A DNA stretch of 17,999 bases from Sandaracinomonas sp041180785 (GTDB lineage Bacteria; Bacteroidota; Bacteroidia; Cytophagales; Spirosomataceae), in the NCBI GenBank assembly GCA_041180785.1, contig JBEGQV010000040.1:1-17999 (forward strand), in the 5' to 3' direction. The notes under the pieces were generated by a model. The model was not told the origin of the DNA, did no database searches, and saw nothing but the letters and a program-made list of their open reading frames with translations. This document shows, piece by piece, positions 7,825 to 15,365 of this stretch. The first letter of the stretch is position 1. Every line of letters begins with the position of its first letter. Made by a program: the position numbers and the translations under genes.

Positions 7825-8943
7825 TTATTTCAGTTTTAAGTATTCTGTACCTGCTAATAAAAAACATCCCAAACCAAAATCTTCAAAATTTGGCACTGAA
7901 GTAAACGTAACAGGTTGCGAATCTTTAGGTTCTTTCCCTGTTCCTTGCACAAAACCCAGAAATCCATTTGGATGAACACAGGTCAATATGCCCTTCATAG
8001 CCCTTACTAGTGGTTTATGGTACTGCTTATTCGATAAAATACCAGACTTTAATCCATAAGCAAATCCATAAGCAAATAAGGCAGTTCCTGTCAGTTCAGG
8101 ACCACCAAAATTACTTTCATCCTTTAAGCTTACATTCCAAAAACCATCTTTTCTTTGTAATGGCAATAAAGCTTTTGACATATTTTGAAACATCGTGATA
8201 TATTCTTCTCGATGTGGTGAATTTTGATCCATTTGTTCTAAAGTTCTAACCAAAGCTGCATAAACCCAGGCATTTCCTCTCGACCAAAAACATTTCTCCC
8301 CGTTGGGTTCTCTATAAGGTAACACAAAATCCTTATCTCGAAACCATAAAGCCTCTTGAGCATCATACAAACCCGTCACACCATGTTTATCTTTTGTAAA
8401 TGCATATAAATCATACATTTTTTCCCAATATCGATTATCCTTATACATTTTGGCTAATCGGGCATACACGGGCATACTCATTTGTAAACAATCTACCCAT
8501 GACCAATCATCAGATTTTGTAGAATTGACCATGTTATCGATGTTTTGTTTGATGGGCCGAATTAGTGAAGAATCCCCTTTACCCATTAAAAATAAATCGA
8601 TATATACTTGTCCACATGCTTGATTATCTGCATTTCTGGTATTGATTTTACCATCTCTTAGTCCCCATTGATGAAAAGTACCCCAATCCATCATGTATTT
8701 CATATCACTTTCTTTCGGGTCTAATTTATATAATTCCATTAATCCCTCATAAAATACAGCACGCGTCCAAATGTTACTAGGGCGGGTTCGATCAGGACTA
8801 ATGATAACTTGTCCAACATCTGGCCATTTTTGTTGAAAATATCCTTTTGCCGAATGCATTTTTTCTAACAATTCTTTTTTAGAAATTTGAGCAAAGGCAA
8901 TTTGTGAAATCACAAGAAGAAAAAGTATCGTTATTTTTTTCAT
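7825..8943 (-). CDS. GH105/GH88 family unsaturated rhamnogalacturonyl hydrolase, exported
   Basis: A 372-residue protein of normal length with a signal peptide ending at AFAQ (residue 19). The family hydrates and removes the 4,5-unsaturated uronic acid left at the non-reducing end by polysaccharide lyases, using two aspartates in an alpha6/alpha6 barrel. Asp106 in RNADNQACGQ and Asp151 in WSWVDCLQMSMPVYARLA correspond to the catalytic pair Asp88/Asp143 of Bacillus YteR. FWSRGNAW (about 220-227) is another family block. Its ATG overlaps the stop of the L-rhamnose mutarotase gene (ATGA), so both are translated from one mRNA. Together they point to rhamnogalacturonan I, whose unsaturated disaccharide yields rhamnose. 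The exact GH family (88 or 105) and substrate are inferred from motifs only. Confidence 0.9.
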   Translation of the reverse strand: MKKITILFLLVISQIAFAQISKKELLEKMHSAKGYFQQKWPDVGQVIISPDRTRPSNIWTRAVFYEGLMELYKLDPKESDMKYMMDWGTFHQWGLRDGKINTRNADNQACGQVYIDLFLMGKGDSSLIRPIKQNIDNMVNSTKSDDWSWVDCLQMSMPVYARLAKMYKDNRYWEKMYDLYAFTKDKHGVTGLYDAQEALWFRDKDFVLPYREPNGEKCFWSRGNAWVYAALVRTLEQMDQNSPHREEYITMFQNMSKALLPLQRKDGFWNVSLKDESNFGGPELTGTALFAYGFAYGLKSGILSNKQYHKPLVRAMKGILTCVHPNGFLGFVQGTGKEPKDSQPVTFTSVPNFEDFGLGCFLLAGTEYLKLK

Positions 8944-9254
8944 GGCATATAAAATACTGAAGGTAAGTCAACACTTAGGGGTGAATTATCCGGATTGGTT
9001 TTCATAATATCTCCCATATAAGCCCACCATTTTTTCATAATTGGATGATCTGGAATTCTAACTAGGGCAGACAAGTCGGGTGCTTCAAGGTACGCAAAGA
9101 GTGTTAGACTTTCTTCATCTAAAAAAATGGAATAATTTGCAATTCCAAAGGTTTTCAAATAGGTTGAAAGTTCTGGCCAAATCTCATCGTGTCGCTTTTT
9201 ATATTCCTGCTCAAAACCAGGGAGTAAAAACATTTTAAAGGCCTTTCGTTGCAT
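8940..9254 (-). CDS. rhaM: L-rhamnose mutarotase
   Basis: A 104-residue protein, the same length as E. coli RhaM (YiiL) and alignable along its whole length: RKAFKM, EYKKRHDEIWPEL, YSIFLDEE, KWWAYMGDIM, NPDNSPLSVDLPSVFYMP. Tyr18 and His22 coincide with the active-site residues of the E. coli enzyme. It speeds interconversion of the alpha and beta anomers of L-rhamnose in the cytoplasm, easing entry into the RhaA/RhaB/RhaD pathway. No other rha gene lies in the window. The 4-nt ATGA overlap with the GH105 gene suggests that rhamnose released by that pathway is the substrate. The start lies 37 nt after the threonine aldolase stop, just past a terminator hairpin, so the pair may have its own promoter, which I could not identify. 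Confidence 0.95.
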   Translation of the reverse strand: MQRKAFKMFLLPGFEQEYKKRHDEIWPELSTYLKTFGIANYSIFLDEESLTLFAYLEAPDLSALVRIPDHPIMKKWWAYMGDIMKTNPDNSPLSVDLPSVFYMP

Positions 9255-9273
9255 ATAATTTTTTCTTTAAAAG

Positions 9274-9300
9274 AAAAAAAGAGTAATAACTTACTCTTTT
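9274..9300 (-). terminator. Rho-independent terminator overlapping the threonine aldolase stop codon
   Basis: The stem TTACTC/GAGTAA (9291-9296 with 9281-9286) and a four-base loop are followed, in the minus direction, by seven T (9274-9280). The TAA stop of the threonine aldolase gene (9291-9293) lies inside the stem. It should end the rsmI-to-aldolase transcript before rhaM. Confidence 0.75.
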
Positions 9301-10304
9301 AAAATGTTCGTGAATTGTTGTAGGTGTTGATCGGTAAAATCAAGATGGGTCACAAAACGTAAGGAATGATTGCCAAAAGAATTACAGAAAATTCCTTTTT
9401 GTTTTAACTCAATTGCAAAGGTTGGTGCATGCAAATGATTGGCTAATTCCACAATAACAATATTGGTTTCAACTGGTAATACACGTTTTGTCCATGATAA
9501 ATTTTCACAAAAAGCACCTATTTTTTTTGCTCGATCATGATCTTCCTTCAGTCGATCAATGTGGTGATCTAAGGCATATATTCCTGCTGCTGCTAAAAAA
9601 CCAGCTTGTCGCCAACCTCCTCCCATCCGTTTACGAACGCGTTTTGCCTTCTTGATAAATTCCGAGGAGCCAAGCAATACAGATCCTACAGGTGCCCCTA
9701 GACCTTTTGATAAACAAACAGAAATGGAATCAAACCATTTTCCATATTGTAAGGGTGATTGGCCTGTCGCAACAATGGCATTAAAAATCCTTGCACCGTC
9801 GAGGTGCAAGCGCAATTTGTTTTCCTTACAATAATCAGCAATTTCTTGTAATGCATGGCTTGAATAAACGGCACCTCCTCCTTTATTCATTGAATTTTCT
9901 AAACTTACCAAAGAGGTTTCACAAAAATGGATGTCATCTGGTGAAATAACTTCCTTTATTTGCTCAACCGAAATACGTCCATTATCTCCAGCAATTAGTT
10001 TAACGGATGCCCCAGCATTTGCCATGATGCCACCACCCTCATACACATAAATATGGGACATAGCATCGCAAATTACTTCCTGACCTTTTCCAACATGCGT
10101 AGCGATGGCAATTTGGTTGGTCATGGTACCGGAGGCAGCAAAAAGTGCTGCTTCCATGCCAAACATTTTTGCTAGTTTATCTTCCAACGCTTTAACCGTT
10201 GGATCTTCATTAAACACATCATCTCCTAATTTAGCGGCAAACATCGCATCTTTCATCCCTTGTGTTGGAAGCGTAAACGTGTCGGATCTAAGTTCTATAT
10301 GCAT
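9291..10304 (-). CDS. ltaE: Low-specificity L-threonine aldolase (PLP enzyme)
   Basis: A 337-residue cytoplasmic fold-type I PLP enzyme of standard length. Visible family blocks are LRSDTFTLPT at the N-terminus, GDDVFNEDPTV, the cofactor-stacking His84 in AMSHIYVYEGGG, the HLDGAR block (Asp169, Arg172), Lys200 in SVCLSKGLGAPVGS forming the internal aldimine, and KRMGGGWRQAG shortly after. It cleaves L-threonine and L-allo-threonine to glycine and acetaldehyde and can supply glycine. Its start is 1 nt after the stop of the DUF5916 gene, so the two are co-transcribed, although no functional tie is evident. The symbol is given by analogy with E. coli; stereochemical preference cannot be read from sequence. 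Confidence 0.92.
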   Translation of the reverse strand: MHIELRSDTFTLPTQGMKDAMFAAKLGDDVFNEDPTVKALEDKLAKMFGMEAALFAASGTMTNQIAIATHVGKGQEVICDAMSHIYVYEGGGIMANAGASVKLIAGDNGRISVEQIKEVISPDDIHFCETSLVSLENSMNKGGGAVYSSHALQEIADYCKENKLRLHLDGARIFNAIVATGQSPLQYGKWFDSISVCLSKGLGAPVGSVLLGSSEFIKKAKRVRKRMGGGWRQAGFLAAAGIYALDHHIDRLKEDHDRAKKIGAFCENLSWTKRVLPVETNIVIVELANHLHAPTFAIELKQKGIFCNSFGNHSLRFVTHLDFTDQHLQQFTNILKE

Positions 10305-10305
10305 G

Positions 10306-12510
10306 TTAAAATTGTTTTAAAAAGGAAACCTTTGCTAAAAATGCTTTTTGTTTTTGAAGGGTTAAATCATCTCCAATATGTTCCATTTGATTGAAAACCA
10401 AATATACATAAGAGAGCGGTTGGTATTCCCACGAGAAGCGTAAATTTACTACATGTAAATCATTTAGGGAATTTTGTTGATAAAAACCAATCAATTGAAT
10501 TCTCGGGTTGATGGCTAAGCGACTTTCGATCATCCATAAATTTACATCTTTCGACTCTTTTGCCACTCCCAAATCACGAATTTCATTTCTATTTAAAGTA
10601 AATCCAACATTAACATGTGGAATGGGTGCAACATTTGTTTTAATTGAATATATATTTTGTTTACCATTGAAGAAATCGCCAAAATCAGCTGTAATAAAAG
10701 TGGAATATTTTTTACTCTGATCCGTTGAAAAATAGAATCCCTTTCGAAAGAAATGATATTCTCCTAATGCAATTTTAATATTTAAAGGAGCAAAATCTGA
10801 TTCTAAACGCTGATAATTAAATAAACCATACATACCAATGACACCACCATTTTGAAGGGTTGTCCAACCAGGTGTAAACAAAATGGTCCTTTCGATTAAA
10901 TTTTTTGAGGTTAAACTATGATACAATTCCGTATATATACCAGGCTCTAGACTTCTTAACCATTTCGGGTACCAAGATTTTCTGATATTGTAATTAATAC
11001 CTTGACTATTGGAAAGCACATTGCTTCTTGAGACAAAACCCATGGAAGGTTGAAAATATTGATCCACATAGGTTTGCGTCCAATAAGCTGCAATTTGATT
11101 TGTCCGATACATAAGTTGGTTGAATTGTGCCCAACCTTGCAAATGATCTTTTCCGTTGGAACTATTGGAAATCATCCCCGAATAATACATTTTTTCAGAG
11201 AAGCGTACGAATCCATCAACGGCAAATGTATTGTCATTAAAGGTTGGATTTTGTTTCGTTGTAGCAATAAACCCTAATCGATTCTGTTTTCCAAAATTGT
11301 GTGAGAGACGACCAACCCCAAAATTCGTATAATCAAAACCATCTCCTGCACCTTGTTGCATGAGAATCGCACCCACATTATTTCGATCAGATCGATAGAC
11401 ATATCTAGCCCCAGCAACAATAGGTACCGGATTTACATCTTTATCGAGTCCAATAGTTCTACTAAAAAAAGGTTTGATGTACATGGATCCACCCAAGACT
11501 TCATCTGTAGGGGCCAATCCGGAAGAAAACAAAGAAGCATTTTCTAAAAAGAATTGTCGACGTTCTGGAAAAAACACCGAAAATCGAGAAATGTTGTTGA
11601 CTTGTCGGTCGACATCTGCTTGGGCAAAATCGGTGTGAAAAGTTACATCAAGTATATTATTGTTATTAATCGCCCATTTGATTTCTCCACCCACTTTCAA
11701 TTGATTTCTTTTTTCAAAACCTACTTCAGAGCCTTGTTTGTCGATATCCGAAAACAATACATATGGAACAAAACGAATATTCGTAATGGAAGGAGCCGGA
11801 GGCAAGATGCCTTTTAATTGTCCGGCATATTCCATGCGCAAGGTACTAAAAGCACGAGGATGAGGTGACCAAACACTTAGTTCATTGGAAGTGCGTCTTA
11901 CACGAAAAAAATTGATTCCCCAATCTTGGGCTTCTCTGCTTTTCACATTTGGATACCGAAGTGTTTGCCATGGAATGGCAAACTCTGCAACCCATGCCGT
12001 ATCAGATTGATGTGTCCTTACTCGATATAAACCATCCCAATCCACATCATAATACATATCATCAAAAGACAATAAATCACGTTGAACCCCATATGCGTTA
12101 GATTGAAACACAATAGCATTTCGATGATCATTAAAGGCATCAATGGCTATACCGAGCAAATCATTTTCACTATAGGCATAATCACGTTTTAAATTAGGTG
12201 CTCGAAATTTATTTTTACCAATTGTATCATAATTGATTGCTGCTACATACAAAAAATGTTGATTTGAAAGAAGTCGAATGGAGGTTTTAAAACTTGCAAG
12301 CTTTCCTTGAAACGGTTCTACCTGAAAATCTAAATAGATAGGCTTGGCTAAATTCCACTCAGGCTCATCTAAATGTCCATCTACTTTTAAGTGGCTTTTA
12401 ATTGAATAACTGGTAACTTGTTTTTTATCTTTTAGAGGTGTAAAGATGTCTTGTCCAACACATTGACAAAACATACTGAAAAATAAAAGAATTGTTAAGT
12501 AAAATTTCAA
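10306..12510 (-). CDS. DUF5916 protein with N-terminal CBM9-like domain, outer-membrane-associated
   Basis: A 734-residue protein with a signal peptide (about 1-19, ending CVGQ). Residues about 35-235 form a CBM9-like beta-sandwich: LKVDGHLDEPEWNLAKP, then AIDAFNDHRNA and WVAEFAIPWQTLRYP. The rest is DUF5916, starting near FVPYVL and containing FFPERRQFFLENASLFSSG and many alternating aromatic strands up to FLKQF, which looks like an outer-membrane beta-barrel. Members are common in Bacteroidota, and I know of no established function. The start codon is TTG (12508-12510): an in-frame stop lies only five codons upstream and the next Met would cut off most of the signal peptide. It lies 48 nt after the DUF4105 gene and 1 nt before the threonine aldolase gene. 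Confidence 0.88.
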   Translation of the reverse strand: MKFYLTILLFFSMFCQCVGQDIFTPLKDKKQVTSYSIKSHLKVDGHLDEPEWNLAKPIYLDFQVEPFQGKLASFKTSIRLLSNQHFLYVAAINYDTIGKNKFRAPNLKRDYAYSENDLLGIAIDAFNDHRNAIVFQSNAYGVQRDLLSFDDMYYDVDWDGLYRVRTHQSDTAWVAEFAIPWQTLRYPNVKSREAQDWGINFFRVRRTSNELSVWSPHPRAFSTLRMEYAGQLKGILPPAPSITNIRFVPYVLFSDIDKQGSEVGFEKRNQLKVGGEIKWAINNNNILDVTFHTDFAQADVDRQVNNISRFSVFFPERRQFFLENASLFSSGLAPTDEVLGGSMYIKPFFSRTIGLDKDVNPVPIVAGARYVYRSDRNNVGAILMQQGAGDGFDYTNFGVGRLSHNFGKQNRLGFIATTKQNPTFNDNTFAVDGFVRFSEKMYYSGMISNSSNGKDHLQGWAQFNQLMYRTNQIAAYWTQTYVDQYFQPSMGFVSRSNVLSNSQGINYNIRKSWYPKWLRSLEPGIYTELYHSLTSKNLIERTILFTPGWTTLQNGGVIGMYGLFNYQRLESDFAPLNIKIALGEYHFFRKGFYFSTDQSKKYSTFITADFGDFFNGKQNIYSIKTNVAPIPHVNVGFTLNRNEIRDLGVAKESKDVNLWMIESRLAINPRIQLIGFYQQNSLNDLHVVNLRFSWEYQPLSYVYLVFNQMEHIGDDLTLQKQKAFLAKVSFLKQF

Positions 12511-12558
12511 GGTAAATAGGATTCAGTTTGATGATTTAGTAAAATTACCAAATACCTT

Positions 12559-13683
12559 TTATTTTTTTAGAATCCACAAGGAATATAAACGAATCAGGAC
12601 AGGCAGGCCAATAAATAGTAATCCGGTAAAATAGTAGGTCGAAATAATGAATCCAACCGCAGAAAAAATAAACGCATATTTCAAATAACCTACCCATTTA
12701 TCTTTCTTTTGAGGATTGGAGAACCAAAATACAAGTGGAAAATTTGTAGGAAGGAGCATCAGACAAGATGCATTCCATGCCATCACTTCGTGGTCAGTTC
12801 CAGTGGCTAAAAAGAAAATTAGCCAAGAAAAAATTCCATAAATTGAAAACAAAATTCTATCGAACGTAAATTGAAAAGCATACTTTTTAATGGAAATTAA
12901 TAAGGAAATTCCTGCAACGATAAAAAGTACAAAAATTGGGCCAAAAAAATTAATTTTACCGTTATCTGTCTCTTTTTCGTCATATAAAGGAATTATTTCT
13001 TTGACTAAAGGCGACGTTCCATTTTTGGCAAAATTAACTGCATAAAATAAGTTATCAGGCAAATAGGTTGATTGAGAAGCACTTGCCTTAACATCTGAAC
13101 GATACCCCAGTGCTAAGTTCATGCCAAAGGTAGTCCAAGTGTTGTAGGGCAGGTATTTATTCATCCATTGTCGATATGATAAAGATTGCAAAGAGTCTAT
13201 TTTTCCCCAAGGCACATGAATTCCATCTTGTTTTTCAAAAATATCACGCACACGCGAGGAACAATTATCGTAAAAAAATTTGTATTGATACGCTTTATTT
13301 TGAGGCAATAAATTTGTTTCTAAACGTTGATAAATTTGATTACGTTGTTCTAGGTTCAAGTCTAATTTTTGCGCTATCATGGTCCTATGTTCATAATTAG
13401 CATAAAAATTTAGTACATCTTGAAATTGATTCACACTAATGGTATAAGGTAAGGTACCCTTTAAGAATTTCCAATAAAAATTTTCTGTTTGAAAATCGAA
13501 TGTTCCATACGAATAAGCTTTATCAATACCTGTATTTGGATCTTGAATTAAAATCATGCTATGTCCAAATCGGGAATAAAGGTCTTTACCAGGAGCAACG
13601 GTAATTAAAGAAATACTTGAATTTGTACTTAATTGTGCCAAAACAGGCATTGAAAACAACAATAAAAGGAGTATTTTTTTCAT
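12559..13683 (-). CDS. lnb: DUF4105/Lnb family protein, probable lipoprotein N-acyltransferase
   Basis: A 374-residue protein with a signal peptide or first membrane anchor (1-16), a periplasmic DUF4105 domain (about 22-200) and about four C-terminal membrane segments (roughly 243-265, 275-295, 300-322 and 335-372). The domain carries SRFGHSMILI with His41 and YDNCSSRVRD with Cys141, plus SYGTFDF and FLKGTLPY. From memory, Lnb of Bacteroides transfers an acyl chain to the N-terminal cysteine of lipoproteins with a Cys/His pair and is built the same way, replacing the missing Lnt; this is family knowledge, not shown by the window. The start shares one base with the rsmI stop (TAATG), so translation is coupled. 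The DUF4105 call is firm; the Lnb role is probable because DUF4105 paralogues exist. Confidence 0.8.
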   Translation of the reverse strand: MKKILLLLLFSMPVLAQLSTNSSISLITVAPGKDLYSRFGHSMILIQDPNTGIDKAYSYGTFDFQTENFYWKFLKGTLPYTISVNQFQDVLNFYANYEHRTMIAQKLDLNLEQRNQIYQRLETNLLPQNKAYQYKFFYDNCSSRVRDIFEKQDGIHVPWGKIDSLQSLSYRQWMNKYLPYNTWTTFGMNLALGYRSDVKASASQSTYLPDNLFYAVNFAKNGTSPLVKEIIPLYDEKETDNGKINFFGPIFVLFIVAGISLLISIKKYAFQFTFDRILFSIYGIFSWLIFFLATGTDHEVMAWNASCLMLLPTNFPLVFWFSNPQKKDKWVGYLKYAFIFSAVGFIISTYYFTGLLFIGLPVLIRLYSLWILKK

Positions 13684-14360
13684 TATTTTGTTTTACCAGA
13701 TATGATTAACACCATTTCTCCCTTCACTTTTTCTGGATGTTGCTTAAAATAAGTTAGCAATTCTATGGCCGATCCACGGTGCATTTGTTCATGCATTTTA
13801 GAAATTTCACGAGCAAGCATGAGAGGTCGATTCGGATCGATAAATTCGGCAATTTGTTCTAAGGTTTTAAGAATTCGGTGGGGCGATTCGTATAAAACAA
13901 TGGTTCTCTCCTCCTCTGCCATTTGTTTAAATCGGGTTTGTCGACCTTTTTTATGGGGTAAAAAACCTTCAAACACAAAACGATCTGCAGGAAATCCAGC
14001 ATTCACTAAAGCGGGCACGAAGGCTGTTGCTCCAGGTAATGTTTCCACCTCATATCCATTGGCAATACAGGCCTTTACCAGCAAATAACCAGGATCTGAA
14101 ATTCCAGGAGTACCTGCATCAGAAACCAAAGCTAAGGTTTTTCCTGCAGCCAACATTTTTAATACACCAGCTACTGCAGCATGTTCATTGTGTGCATGAT
14201 GCGCCATGAGTGGTTTTGAAATTTCAAGATGCTTTAGAAGTTGACCGGTATTTCGTGTATCTTCGGCTAAAACAGCATCCACCTCCTTTAAAACCTTAAT
14301 AGCTCTTAAAGTAATATCGTCAAGATTACCAATGGGTGTTGGAACAAGGAAGAGTTTCAT
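13683..14360 (-). CDS. rsmI: 16S rRNA (cytidine1402-2'-O)-methyltransferase
   Basis: A 225-residue SAM-dependent enzyme of the tetrapyrrole-methylase fold. Motifs in order: LFLVPTPIGNLDDITLRA (3-20), LAEDTRNTGQLLKHL, LVSDAGTPGISDPG, LPGATAFVPALVNAGFPADRFVFEGFLPHKKG, IVLYESPHRI and KMHEQMHRG. It 2'-O-methylates C1402 in the ribosomal decoding centre. E. coli RsmI is about 286 residues; this one ends soon after the GEMVLIISG strand and lacks the C-terminal helical extension, which I believe is common in Bacteroidota. The stop overlaps the DUF4105 start by one base. A partial -7 element (TATCTTTA, minus strand, 14365-14372) lies very near the ATG, so the mRNA could have almost no leader; this is weak evidence. 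Confidence 0.95.
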   Translation of the reverse strand: MKLFLVPTPIGNLDDITLRAIKVLKEVDAVLAEDTRNTGQLLKHLEISKPLMAHHAHNEHAAVAGVLKMLAAGKTLALVSDAGTPGISDPGYLLVKACIANGYEVETLPGATAFVPALVNAGFPADRFVFEGFLPHKKGRQTRFKQMAEEERTIVLYESPHRILKTLEQIAEFIDPNRPLMLAREISKMHEQMHRGSAIELLTYFKQHPEKVKGEMVLIISGKTK

Positions 14361-14414
14361 TCCTTAAAGATAATAATTACTTGTTAATTGTTAATAATCG
14401 AAAGCACCGGGCAT

Positions 14415-14442
14415 AAAAAAAGCACATCTTGCGATGTGCTTT
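14415..14442 (-). terminator. Rho-independent terminator of tRNA-Ser
   Basis: A perfect 8-bp stem AGCACATC/GATGTGCT (14421-14428 with 14433-14440) with a TTGC loop begins 3 nt past the tRNA CCA end. In the minus direction it runs into a tract of T (14415-14420). It separates the tRNA gene from rsmI. Confidence 0.9.
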
Positions 14443-14530
14443 TGGTAGAGGGTGAGGGATTCGAACCCCCGGACCTGTTACAGTCAACAGTTTTCAAGAC
14501 TGCCTCAATCGACCACTCTGACAACCCTCT
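14443..14530 (-). tRNA. tRNA-Ser(UGA), CCA encoded
   Basis: The minus strand folds as a class II tRNA. The acceptor stem is AGAGGGT with ACCCTCT, the D arm is TCA/TGA around AGTGGTCGAT, and the anticodon stem GCAGT/ACTGT encloses loop CTTGAAA (anticodon TGA). A long variable arm follows, then a T arm with TTCGAAT, and the 3' end is A73 plus CCA (14443-14445). The long variable arm and anticodon identify serine. The discriminator is A instead of the G in E. coli serine tRNAs. The gene is flanked by a consensus promoter and its own terminator. Confidence 0.96.
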
Positions 14531-14546
14531 GTCTCATTTGAGAATA

Positions 14547-14578
14547 CAAAAGTAGTGCAAAAAATCATTTTATGCAAA
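14547..14578 (-). promoter_or_regulatory. Bacteroidota-type promoter of tRNA-Ser
   Basis: On the minus strand TTTG (14575-14578) is followed after 20 nt by TACTTTTG (14547-14554), a complete match to the -33 TTTG / -7 TAnnTTTG consensus of the Bacteroidota primary sigma factor. The expected start site near 14540 lies about 10 nt before the mature tRNA. Confidence 0.8.
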
Positions 14579-14597
14579 CCTTCACTCGTTTAAAAAC

Positions 14598-15365
14598 TTA
14601 AAATATTTTATTTTTCATCCAATTTATTTGCTCATTTGTTGACAAACCAAATGGTATCCAGTGAATTAGGATTCCATTTTTTTCCATTTTTCTAAAAAAT
14701 GTCATTTGTCTTTTTGCATATTGTTGAATGGCAATTGTTAGGCCTTTTACAAATTCATCAAAAGAAATTTTTTCTTCCAATAAATCAGCTAACCATTTAT
14801 ATTCTAAACCTAACCAACGCAATTGATTAAAGGTTATCCCTTGATTAAGTAAATTTTCGGCTTCTTCAATTAATCCATCCTCTATTCTACTGAGTAAGCG
14901 TTTTTCACATCTTAACCGACGATCTTCATATGGTGGTTCGAGTCCAAACACAACATAAGTTCTATTTAATTTGATGGATTTTTCTAAAAAGGGAGGCAAT
15001 TGGGAAAAGGTATAATCTTTTAAAAGCGACTCAATATATAAACCTGTACCACCACAAATAATGATAGGATGTTCTCTTTGTTCAATTTCTTGAATTTTTT
15101 GAAATGCATCATATTGAAAATGTGCCACGGAATATTGTTCCCCGACAACATGTGTATCGATCAAATGAAAAGGAATAGACCGACCATTAATCACATAAGA
15201 TGTTAAATCTTTTCCGGTACCAATATCAAGACCTTTATAAATTTGCCTAGAATCTGCAGAAATAATTTCACCGTTCAATTGATCGGCTAATCCTACTGCC
15301 AAAGATGTTTTTCCCGAGGCAGTAGGTCCTAATAAAACGATCAAAGGAAATTTAGGATCTGACAT
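14598..15365 (-). CDS. miaA: tRNA dimethylallyltransferase (MiaA), short form without the insert domain
   Basis: MiaA adds a dimethylallyl group to N6 of A37 in tRNAs reading UNN codons, which include the tRNA-Ser(UGA) encoded next to it. Seen here are the P-loop GPTASGKT (13-20), IISADSRQIYKGLDIGTGK (34-52), FHLID (66-70), GGTGLYIESLL (105-115), WLGLEYKWL and QQYAKRQMTFFRK (214-226). At 255 residues it is about 50-60 shorter than usual. The missing part lies between LPP (123-125) and the YVVFGLEPP strand (137-145). There the normal protein has the helical insert domain that grips the tRNA, with the DPxAAxxIHPND and R-ALEV segment. The frame is intact, so this is a short variant and not a visible frameshift. 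The start overlaps the preceding gene by 14 nt. The family is certain; activity is likely but not assured. Confidence 0.88.
   Translation of the reverse strand: MSDPKFPLIVLLGPTASGKTSLAVGLADQLNGEIISADSRQIYKGLDIGTGKDLTSYVINGRSIPFHLIDTHVVGEQYSVAHFQYDAFQKIQEIEQREHPIIICGGTGLYIESLLKDYTFSQLPPFLEKSIKLNRTYVVFGLEPPYEDRRLRCEKRLLSRIEDGLIEEAENLLNQGITFNQLRWLGLEYKWLADLLEEKISFDEFVKGLTIAIQQYAKRQMTFFRKMEKNGILIHWIPFGLSTNEQINWMKNKIF

Noticed and set aside
13765..14209. Plus-strand open frames of 107 and 60 codons opposite rsmI
   Set aside because: They are antisense shadows of an unmistakable rsmI; their translations show no family features.
14946..15014. MiaA shortness as a pseudogene or frameshift
   Set aside because: The reading frame is continuous, and conserved motifs resume directly after the gap, so no disruption is visible.
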